Source: Flavobacteriaceae bacterium
GTDB lineage: Bacteria; Bacteroidota; Bacteroidia; Flavobacteriales; Flavobacteriaceae
Direction of reading: 5' to 3'
Length of the DNA: 7,706 bases
Assembly (NCBI GenBank): GCA_002687665.1
Contig: NZAX01000102.1
Span: forward strand, 1 to 7,706
Shown: piece by piece, positions 1-6,135 of the stretch
Numbering within the stretch: the stretch's first letter is position 1
Layout of the letters: every line of letters starts with the position of its first letter
The notes under the pieces: generated by a model
Told to the model about the DNA's origin: nothing
The model's input: the letters and a program-made list of their open reading frames with translations, nothing else
Databases searched by the model: none
Translations under genes and position numbers: made by a program

Positions 1-596
1 GGCATCACCCGAAGGGAGAGACTTGGATCGGTGCTAGCCCCGAACAACTTTTTTCGGTGCAACCCGGTCGTCTCACTACTATGGCACTTGCAGGAACTTT
101 ACCTTATAATATTCATGAAGTTTACGATTGGGGAGACAAGGAAAAAAAAGAACAAGGCTGGGTCAAAGAGACACTTCAAAGGAATTTAGAAGATTTTTTT
201 CCATCTTCAGTGCTTCAATGCTCAGAAACTTATACCCGTAGGGCAGGTAATTTGGTACATTTATGTAATGATTTATCGGTAGAAGCCCAGAATATTAATC
301 CAACATTACTCCTCAAAAAACTCCACCCTACTCCTGCAGTAGGTGGAATTCCTGTGGATGAAGGAATGCGTTTTCTAGCCGATCATGAAAACCTAGATCG
401 TGCTTACTATACTGGATTTTTTGGTCCAGTGATGGGGGAAGATCAAATCGATTTGTTTGTGAACCTTCGGTGTGCTCAAATTATTCCTAAGGGTATAGTG
501 TTGTATGTCGGAGCAGGAATTACAGAAGACAGTGAGCCAGAAAAAGAGTGGGAGGAAACACTAAACAAATCTAAAACCTTATTGGCTGCTCTTTAG
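1..596 (+). CDS. menF: Isochorismate synthase MenF, C-terminal part (5' end outside window)
   Basis: Converts chorismate to isochorismate, the committed step of classical menaquinone synthesis, as a Mg-dependent cytosolic enzyme. The frame is open from base 3 with no start, so only the last 197 residues are visible. They carry the chorismate-binding-enzyme signatures in order: GASPEQL (30-50), LAGT (87-98), a K/E-rich segment with E-Q near 147-158, where many relatives have E-H (the Glu is a metal ligand in the family), HPTPAVGG (324-347), TGFFGP (about 414-431), RCAQII near 471-488, and GAGI followed by a PExEWEE segment (about 510-554). Family members are usually about 350-450 residues, so roughly half is missing to the left. 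A GTG at 57 could be mistaken for a start, but the conserved GASPE motif lies before it. Anthranilate or salicylate synthase relatives share this fold; menD 54 nt downstream makes the MenF role very likely. Stop TAG at 594-596. Confidence 0.93.
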   Translation, partial: HHPKGETWIGASPEQLFSVQPGRLTTMALAGTLPYNIHEVYDWGDKEKKEQGWVKETLQRNLEDFFPSSVLQCSETYTRRAGNLVHLCNDLSVEAQNINPTLLLKKLHPTPAVGGIPVDEGMRFLADHENLDRAYYTGFFGPVMGEDQIDLFVNLRCAQIIPKGIVLYVGAGITEDSEPEKEWEETLNKSKTLLAAL

Positions 597-650
597 AATA
601 TTTTAGAGGATCAATCCCTTTGCGTTTTGTATTTTTGTCAAGCTAAGTAA

Positions 651-2438
651 ATGAAAAAAACAGGGAGTAGATCGATTAAATATCCAGAGATTCCAGTAGC
701 ACAAACGGTTGTTCAATTCTGTAAAATCAAGGACATTCAACATATTGTGATTTGTGCTGGTTCTAGAAACGCTCCTTTGACTTACGGTTTTGTTGAAAAT
801 CCTTTTTTTAGGACCTATAGTATTGTAGACGAACGTTCGGCTGCATTTTTTGCCATGGGCATGGCACAGCAACTAAATAATCCAACTGCAGTGGTTTGCA
901 CCTCTGGTTCTGCATTACTCAATTTTTACCCAGCCGTGGCAGAGGCTTTTTACAGTAACATCCCATTGGTCATCATTTCTGCAGATCGCATGCCTCATCG
1001 CATTAATATTGGAGATGGTCAAACTATCCAACAAAAAGGAGTTTTCGAACCGCATTTGGTCGATTTTGGCTATCTAAGACCAGATGTAATCCACGCTGTT
1101 GATACTTTATTTGAAAACCCCAATCAAAAGTTGATTTCTTCCAAAGCAACTCAAAAACAGATTGATATCAAACAGAAGGAAATCCAAAAGGAAAATGAAG
1201 ATCAAATCAATAGGGTTTTAAACCATGCCATTCAAAAAAGTGGACCTGTTCACCTGAATGTTCCAATGGAGGAACCCTTGTACGGAATGACTACCTCGCT
1301 TATCAAAATAACTCTTAATACTGAACCCGAGTTTTACCATCCCAATGTAGATTTTAAAACTTTTAAAAAACAATGGAAAAATGCCGAGAAAAAGCTAATC
1401 TTAGTTGGGGTTAATGATCCTAATGTAATCGATCAACAATGGCTGGACTTGATAGATGCCGATCCCTCTGTAATTCTAATGACTGAAACCACTTCTAATT
1501 TACGTTCTTCAAATGCTGTAAATTCAATTGATTCTTTGATTGCTCCTTTGGAAATGGGCAATCATGTTTTTTTTGAAACTCTAAAACCTCAAATACTATT
1601 GACTTTTGGGGGTATGGTGGTTTCAAAAAAAATTAAAAAACTGTTGAGGTGTCATTCACCTCAAGAGCACTGGCATGTTGATCCTTTCCGTGCTTACGAC
1701 ACCTACTATTGTTTGACAAAGCATTTTTCCATGACTGTCAATTCTTTTTTTTCTGAATTACTAAACGATTATCAAGCTCCAAAGACGAATTACAAATCAT
1801 CAGTTTTAAATCAATATCAATCGCAACTCCAAAAAGGAAATGCTTATTTACGCCAAATTCCGTTTTCTGATTTGAAAGCCTTTGAAACAATTTTCTCAAA
1901 TCTTCCAGATCAAATACATCTACAATTGGCCAATAGTTCACCGGTTAGGTATGCTCAGCTTTTTGATATGCCTAAGGGGGCAGAAGTCTTTTCCAACCGA
2001 GGAACCAGTGGTATTGATGGGTCTACAGCTACCGCTGTGGGAGCTGCCCTTATCAATCAAAACCCAAGCTTATTAATCACCGGAGACCTCAGTTTTTTTT
2101 ATGACATCAATGGATTGTGGAATAATCACATTCCATCTAATTTTAGGGTTATTATAATCAATAACCAAGGGGGGGGAATCTTTAGAATTCTTCCAGGAGA
2201 GAATGACAGTCCTGAATACGATACATATTTTGAAACTGTACACAATAGAGATGCCAGACAAATTTCGAGGGCATTTGGCTTAAATTATAAAGTAGTTAAA
2301 ACTAATGCCGGATTAAAATGGGCACTAAAAAATTTCTTTAAGCCATCTCGTCAACCTAAATTATTAGAGATTAAAACCCCAAGAAAAATCAATGACAGTA
2401 TCCTACTAAATTTCTTTAAAGCCATGCAAATGTGTTAA
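651..2438 (+). CDS. menD: 2-succinyl-5-enolpyruvyl-6-hydroxy-3-cyclohexene-1-carboxylate synthase MenD
   Basis: Thiamine-diphosphate enzyme that decarboxylates 2-oxoglutarate and adds the resulting succinyl-semialdehyde unit to isochorismate, giving SEPHCHC. Visible landmarks in the 595 residues: CAGSRNAPLT (35-44, the substrate-binding Ser-Arg pair), DERSAAF with the likely ThDP-activating Glu61, TSGSALLN (84-91), SADRMPHR (110-117), GPVHLNVPMEEPLYG (198-212), NRGTSGIDGSTATA (449-462), GDLSFFYDINGLW (478-490), and NNQGGGIF (504-511), which together with GD478-479 forms the Mg-ThDP site. The C-terminus has the usual family ending with a TPRK and ILLxFFKAM pattern. It is slightly longer than E. 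coli MenD (556 aa), partly through a K/Q/E-rich stretch at about 155-190. The ATG start lies just before the conserved N-terminal region. No Shine-Dalgarno is visible, which is normal in Bacteroidota. The gene contains several 8-nt homopolymers, including G8 in the cofactor motif. Confidence 0.97.
   Translation: MKKTGSRSIKYPEIPVAQTVVQFCKIKDIQHIVICAGSRNAPLTYGFVENPFFRTYSIVDERSAAFFAMGMAQQLNNPTAVVCTSGSALLNFYPAVAEAFYSNIPLVIISADRMPHRINIGDGQTIQQKGVFEPHLVDFGYLRPDVIHAVDTLFENPNQKLISSKATQKQIDIKQKEIQKENEDQINRVLNHAIQKSGPVHLNVPMEEPLYGMTTSLIKITLNTEPEFYHPNVDFKTFKKQWKNAEKKLILVGVNDPNVIDQQWLDLIDADPSVILMTETTSNLRSSNAVNSIDSLIAPLEMGNHVFFETLKPQILLTFGGMVVSKKIKKLLRCHSPQEHWHVDPFRAYDTYYCLTKHFSMTVNSFFSELLNDYQAPKTNYKSSVLNQYQSQLQKGNAYLRQIPFSDLKAFETIFSNLPDQIHLQLANSSPVRYAQLFDMPKGAEVFSNRGTSGIDGSTATAVGAALINQNPSLLITGDLSFFYDINGLWNNHIPSNFRVIIINNQGGGIFRILPGENDSPEYDTYFETVHNRDARQISRAFGLNYKVVKTNAGLKWALKNFFKPSRQPKLLEIKTPRKINDSILLNFFKAMQMC
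1620..1664 (-). terminator. Possible intragenic terminator for antisense transcription in menD
   Basis: TTGAGGTG at 1644-1651 and CACCTCAA at 1657-1664 form a perfect 8-bp inverted repeat around a 5-nt loop. Read on the - strand, the hairpin is followed after CAG by six T, AA and then eight T (complement of 1625-1640), the layout of a Rho-independent terminator. On the + strand the hairpin is followed by GAGCAC, so sense menD transcription should not stop there. The repeat also encodes ordinary MenD sequence (around residues 332-338), so chance is a real alternative. No transcript data are available. Confidence 0.3.
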
Positions 2439-2460
2439 ATTTGAAATTTAAATATAACCT

Positions 2461-3282
2461 ATGGAAAAGATTAAGTGGGAAAGTCTAGTCAAGTACAGTG
2501 ATATCAAATTTGAGTTATTCGAGGGTGTTGCAAAAATTACGATCAACCGCCCCGAAGTTTATAATGCCTTTCGTCCTGAGACTAACATACAAATGTTAGA
2601 AGCAATGGAGGTTTGTCGTGAGCGTACTGATATTGACGTTGTGGTTCTTACTGGAGCTGGTGAAAAGGCTTTTTGTAGCGGAGGAGACCAAAATGTGAAA
2701 GGTGTTGGAGGGTATGTAGGAGAAGACGGTGTTCCAAGACTGAATGTACTGGATTTACACAAAAGAATCAGAGAATTGCCGAAGCCCGTTGTTGCGATGG
2801 TAAATGGCTACGCTATTGGAGGCGGTCATGTTTTGCATGTTGTATGTGATCTAACTATTGCCAGTGAAAATGCCATTTTTGGACAGACCGGTCCAAAGGT
2901 AGGTAGTTTTGACGGTGGTTTTGGTTCGTCCTATTTGGCAAGGCATGTGGGACAAAAGAAAGCTCGAGAAATATGGTTTCTCTGTCAGCAATACTCCGCT
3001 AACGAAGCTGAAAAAATGGGATTGGTCAATAAAGTTGTTCCTTTAGATAAGTTAGAGACAACTGTTTTGGAATGGTGTAAATTGATGCAAAAAAGAAGCC
3101 ATTTAGCATTGCGTATGATTAAGAGATGTTTGAATGCAGAATTGGATGGTCAGCACGGATTGATGCAATTAGCCGGAGACGCCACCTTGATGTATTATCT
3201 AATGGACGAAGCACAGGAAGGGAAACAAGCTTTTCTTGACAAAAGAGACCCCAATTTCAAACAGTACCCTAAATTTCCTTAA
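2461..3282 (+). CDS. menB: 1,4-dihydroxy-2-naphthoyl-CoA synthase MenB (type I, bicarbonate-type)
   Basis: Crotonase-fold enzyme that cyclises OSB-CoA to DHNA-CoA (Dieckmann-type condensation). The 273-residue protein is complete. It has the [11 protein letters not shown] segment (29-39), the oxyanion-hole regions CSGGDQ (72-77) and [11 protein letters not shown] (116-126), and the diagnostic [13 protein letters not shown] (141-153). In that motif Gly144 matches the Gly that marks bicarbonate-dependent type I MenB (E. coli Gly156), where type II enzymes such as the mycobacterial one have Asp. Asp151 matches the catalytic Asp seven residues later, and Tyr246, in a TLMYYL context, matches the C-terminal active-site Tyr (E. 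coli Tyr258). The C-terminus has the QEGxxAFxxKRxPxF pattern typical of MenB rather than general enoyl-CoA hydratases. It starts 22 nt after menD and ends 5 nt before menA. The ATG is preceded by an AT-rich stretch without a Shine-Dalgarno sequence. Confidence 0.97.
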   Translation: MEKIKWESLVKYSDIKFELFEGVAKITINRPEVYNAFRPETNIQMLEAMEVCRERTDIDVVVLTGAGEKAFCSGGDQNVKGVGGYVGEDGVPRLNVLDLHKRIRELPKPVVAMVNGYAIGGGHVLHVVCDLTIASENAIFGQTGPKVGSFDGGFGSSYLARHVGQKKAREIWFLCQQYSANEAEKMGLVNKVVPLDKLETTVLEWCKLMQKRSHLALRMIKRCLNAELDGQHGLMQLAGDATLMYYLMDEAQEGKQAFLDKRDPNFKQYPKFP

Positions 3283-3287
3283 TTCTT

Positions 3288-4196
3288 TTGAGTACTCAAT
3301 TTTCAGTTTGGTTGGCTGCCGCTCGATTAAGAACCCTGCCACTTTCTGTTGCAGGGATCATTACCGGAAATGCCATTGCATCCAAGGAAGAAAATTTTTC
3401 TTTAGGCATTTTTACCCTTTCCATCTTGACTGCCATGGCTTTTCAAATAATTTCTAATTTTGCCAATGATTATGGAGACTGGATAAAAGGAACGGATAAT
3501 TCCAATAGAGTAGGGCCTGAAAGAACATTACAACAAGGATTACTTTCGGTCAAAGCCTTAAAAAAAGGGATTGTGATTACTGCATTGATTTCAGTCCTAT
3601 TGTCCCTAAGTTTGATTTATTTGGCTTTTGGAGGAGATCAATTGTTGGTTTCTTTCTTTTACATCGCGCTTGCCTTGGCAGCGGTTTGGTCTGCCATCAG
3701 ATATACAGTTGGTCGAGCTGCATATGGATACCATGGTTTAGGTGATTTATTTGTCTTCCTCTTTTTTGGATGGGTAAGTGTAGTAGGGGCTTACTATCTT
3801 CAGGTTCAAACCATTGATAGTACTTCTCTATTTTTGGGAACAGCAATTGGATTACTAAGTGTGGGAGTCCTCAACCTCAACAATATGCGAGATATTACTA
3901 ATGACAAGAATTCACAAAAAAACACCTTGGTAGTGTATTTGGGAAGCCAAAAAGGAAAATACTATCATTATCTTTTGATGATCTTGGGAGCCTTATTTTT
4001 ATTTTTCGGAATGGGTACAGCTTTTGTTAAAGAATACCCCTTGTCATTACTGATCATGCTTCCAATTTTTCTTCATCTCTATCAGGTGGCTAAAATTCGT
4101 GAACCCAAAGCTTACGATCCATTGCTAAAACAACTTGCACTGTCAACTTTTTTTGTATCTCTTACGCTGTTTATGATTTATTACCGTTTTCAATGA
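3288..4196 (+). CDS. menA: 1,4-dihydroxy-2-naphthoate polyprenyltransferase MenA (TTG start)
   Basis: UbiA-superfamily integral membrane enzyme that transfers a polyprenyl chain to DHNA with loss of CO2, giving demethylmenaquinone. The 302-residue protein is hydrophobic throughout, with roughly eight or nine membrane segments. It has the N-terminal WLAAARLRTLPLSVAG signature (8-23), a first Asp-rich motif NDYGD (60-64) followed by GTDNSNRVGPERT (68-80), and a second motif NNMRDITND (198-206) followed by KNTLVVYLG (211-219). These Asp residues bind Mg-diphosphate in the family. The only start that keeps the N-terminal signature is TTG at 3288: a frame stop (TAA) lies at 3270-3272, only ATT codons lie between, and the first in-frame ATG (3435) would delete the first membrane helix. 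The start is 5 nt after the menB stop, so reinitiation by menB ribosomes is plausible. The stop overlaps the menC start (ATGA, 4193-4196). Confidence 0.95.
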   Translation: MSTQFSVWLAAARLRTLPLSVAGIITGNAIASKEENFSLGIFTLSILTAMAFQIISNFANDYGDWIKGTDNSNRVGPERTLQQGLLSVKALKKGIVITALISVLLSLSLIYLAFGGDQLLVSFFYIALALAAVWSAIRYTVGRAAYGYHGLGDLFVFLFFGWVSVVGAYYLQVQTIDSTSLFLGTAIGLLSVGVLNLNNMRDITNDKNSQKNTLVVYLGSQKGKYYHYLLMILGALFLFFGMGTAFVKEYPLSLLIMLPIFLHLYQVAKIREPKAYDPLLKQLALSTFFVSLTLFMIYYRFQ

Positions 4197-5230
4197 AAGC
4201 CCATTATAAAAGATATGTCTTAAAGTTTAGGTGTCCAGGTGTTACTTCTCGTGGGGTATTGAGGCAGAAAGAAACTTGGTTTTTATTTTTGACCGATGGA
4301 AATAAAACAGGAGTTGGTGAGTGTGGTCTTTTTAGAGGGTTGAGTTCAGACGATCAACCTGATTATGAGGATCAACTTAAGTTTTTATGTCAACGGATTA
4401 ATCAAAATGAAATGTTGTCTGTTGAGTCACTTCAATGTTTTCCATCGATTCAGATGGGTTATGAGACAGCTTTATTATCGCTTAATTCAGAAGATCCCTT
4501 CCAACTTTTTCCCTCACCATTTACGAGAGGGGTAGATAAGATTCCTATCAATGGGTTGGTTTGGATGGGTGATCGATCATATATGAAAGCTCAAATTGAA
4601 GAAAAAATTTCCCAAGGTTTTGATTGTATCAAACTCAAAATTGGTGCTTTGGATTTCAATGAGGAGTATTCATTGTTAGAGGAAATTCGAAATAATTACA
4701 GTACTGAAAAAATCATGTTGAGGGTAGATGCCAATGGGGCTTTTGCTCCCGAGGGGGTAATGGATAAACTTCAATCTTTGTCGAATTTGGAGATTCATTC
4801 TATAGAACAGCCCATTGCTTCAGGCCAAGCTGAAGCCATGCGAGAATTGTGTATCAATTCGCCCATCCCAATAGCTTTGGATGAGGAACTCATTGGGGTC
4901 ATTAAAAAAGAAGAAAGAATTGCTTTGTTAGATAAAATTATGCCAAATTACTTGATCTTAAAACCTTCTCTATTGGGAGGGTTTCAATCCTGTGAGGAGT
5001 GGATTGCCTTAGCCCAAGAGCGCTCTATAGGGTGGTGGGTGACTAGTGCCTTAGAGAGTAATATTGGGTTAAATGCCATTGCCCAATGGACTTTTTCACT
5101 TTCTGTAAAAAATCATCAGGGCTTAGGAACAGGAAACTTATTCACCAATAACTTTGAGTCTCCTATGAGTGTAATTAAAGGCAACTTATACTTTGATATA
5201 AATCAAAATTGGAAAATTCCAACTATATGA
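4193..5230 (+). CDS. menC: o-Succinylbenzoate synthase MenC
   Basis: Enolase-superfamily dehydratase that converts SHCHC to o-succinylbenzoate. The 345-residue protein has an N-terminal capping domain (about 1-110, with GVGECGLF at 40-47) and a barrel domain. The catalytic set is visible: KLKIG (147-151, the KxK pair with Lys149 the likely base), metal ligands Asp179 in RVDANGAF, Glu205 in SIEQPI and Asp230 in ALDEEL, and the second catalytic Lys257 in LKPSLLGG. SALESNIGL (285-293) matches the end of the barrel in OSB synthases. Related muconate-lactonising enzymes and dipeptide epimerases share the fold, but the operon settles OSB synthase. ATG overlaps the menA stop by 4 nt, and its own stop overlaps the next gene by 4 nt, suggesting coupled translation. 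Confidence 0.95.
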   Translation: MKAHYKRYVLKFRCPGVTSRGVLRQKETWFLFLTDGNKTGVGECGLFRGLSSDDQPDYEDQLKFLCQRINQNEMLSVESLQCFPSIQMGYETALLSLNSEDPFQLFPSPFTRGVDKIPINGLVWMGDRSYMKAQIEEKISQGFDCIKLKIGALDFNEEYSLLEEIRNNYSTEKIMLRVDANGAFAPEGVMDKLQSLSNLEIHSIEQPIASGQAEAMRELCINSPIPIALDEELIGVIKKEERIALLDKIMPNYLILKPSLLGGFQSCEEWIALAQERSIGWWVTSALESNIGLNAIAQWTFSLSVKNHQGLGTGNLFTNNFESPMSVIKGNLYFDINQNWKIPTI

Positions 5231-6135
5231 GGTATTTAGAACAAACTAAGACAGAAAATAAGCGATTTGTAGATTACTTGAAGGGTTCACTTATTTTTGT
5301 TTTTTTCCATATAATTGGACAGATTCCTTTATCCCTTTATATTATTTCCCAATCTGATATTGTTGAGGGGTTTCACAATCAACAAGATTTATTTACTAAC
5401 CTACCTTCGAATTTGACTTTATTTTTGGTTTTACTCCCCTTTGCTGTTGTACTTCCGTTTGTTTATTTGGTAGTGACCAGACTTCATAACCAATCAATTT
5501 TAAGTTTGATTACATCAAGAAATCGAGTTGATTATAAAAAAATCTTCTTTTCTTTTATGTTATGGGGATCCGTTTCTGCACTTATGGTTTTTTTTGATTA
5601 TTGGATGAGTCCAGAGGATTTTATCTGGAATTTTAAACCCCTTACTTTTCTGATTTTATTTCTGATTAGCATTGTTATGATCCCTCTTCAAACAACTCTG
5701 GAGGAAATTATTTTCCGAGGTTATTTGTTGCAGGGCTTTGGATTGCTTTTTAAAAACCGCTGGATGCCTTTGTTGACTACCTCAATACTTTTTGGATTGT
5801 TACACATTTGGAATCCTGAAATTGATAAATTGGGGATTCATTTGATCTGGTATTACATCGGTACCGGATTGTTTTTAGGACTGATCACCTTAATGGATGA
5901 GGGTTTAGAATTGGCTTTGGGATTTCATGCTGCCAATAATTTAGTGACTGCTTTATTGGTAACAGCATCATGGACTGCTTTCCAAACAGAATCTTTATTA
6001 ATTGATAACTCAGAGCCTTCATTGGGTGTTGAACTTATCATGACTTTATTGGTAATCTACCCATTGATCGTTTTTATTTTTGCTAAAAAGTACAAATGGA
6101 AAAACTGGTTGAGTCAATTAACAAATAAATTTTAA
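5227..6135 (+). CDS. CPBP (CAAX/Abi-type) intramembrane glutamic protease family protein
   Basis: A 302-residue membrane protein of the family that includes the eukaryotic prenyl-CAAX protease Rce1 and bacterial Abi bacteriocin self-immunity proteins. The three signature motifs are intact: EEIIFR (Glu159, Glu160, Arg164), FGLLH (Phe189, His193) and HAANN (His234, Asn238), so it looks catalytically competent. About eight hydrophobic segments are visible, including those near 21-42, 64-84, 105-124, 139-156, 181-194 and 270-286. The chosen ATG at 5227 overlaps the menC stop as ATGA, the same arrangement as menA/menC. A longer reading from 5209 would need a TTG start and a 22-nt overlap. Its stop overlaps the menE start by one base (TAATG). 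Its substrate is unknown. The position between two menaquinone genes hints at a membrane role linked to quinone synthesis, but this is inference, and cotranscription alone does not prove it. Confidence 0.9.
   Translation: MRYLEQTKTENKRFVDYLKGSLIFVFFHIIGQIPLSLYIISQSDIVEGFHNQQDLFTNLPSNLTLFLVLLPFAVVLPFVYLVVTRLHNQSILSLITSRNRVDYKKIFFSFMLWGSVSALMVFFDYWMSPEDFIWNFKPLTFLILFLISIVMIPLQTTLEEIIFRGYLLQGFGLLFKNRWMPLLTTSILFGLLHIWNPEIDKLGIHLIWYYIGTGLFLGLITLMDEGLELALGFHAANNLVTALLVTASWTAFQTESLLIDNSEPSLGVELIMTLLVIYPLIVFIFAKKYKWKNWLSQLTNKF

Noticed and set aside
57..59. GTG at 57 as the start of a short chorismate-binding gene
   Set aside because: The frame is open to the left edge and encodes the conserved GASPEQL motif before this codon, so the gene is cut by the window edge.
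609..620. Small inverted repeat GGATCAATCC in the menF-menD gap, considered as a terminator or attenuator
   Set aside because: The stem is only 4 bp with a 2-nt loop and no uninterrupted T-run directly after it; operon context argues for read-through.
630..637. TATTTTTG, matching the Bacteroidota -7 promoter pattern TAnnTTTG, upstream of menD
   Set aside because: No TTTG element is found at the expected distance of about 19-21 nt upstream, the implied leader would be only a few bases, and such T-rich matches are common by chance in this composition.
603..872. 89-codon - strand open frame over the start of menD
   Set aside because: It lies antisense to a conserved MenD N-terminus, and its Cys/Arg/Asn-rich product shows no recognisable domain; it is a frame shadow.
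3236..3457. 73-codon + strand frame across the menB-menA junction
   Set aside because: It overlaps the conserved menB end and the menA N-terminus in another frame and resembles no protein family.
5209..5226. Longer N-terminus for the CPBP protein starting at 5209
   Set aside because: That codon is TTG and would overlap menC by 22 nt; the ATG at 5227 gives the ATGA junction also used at menA/menC.
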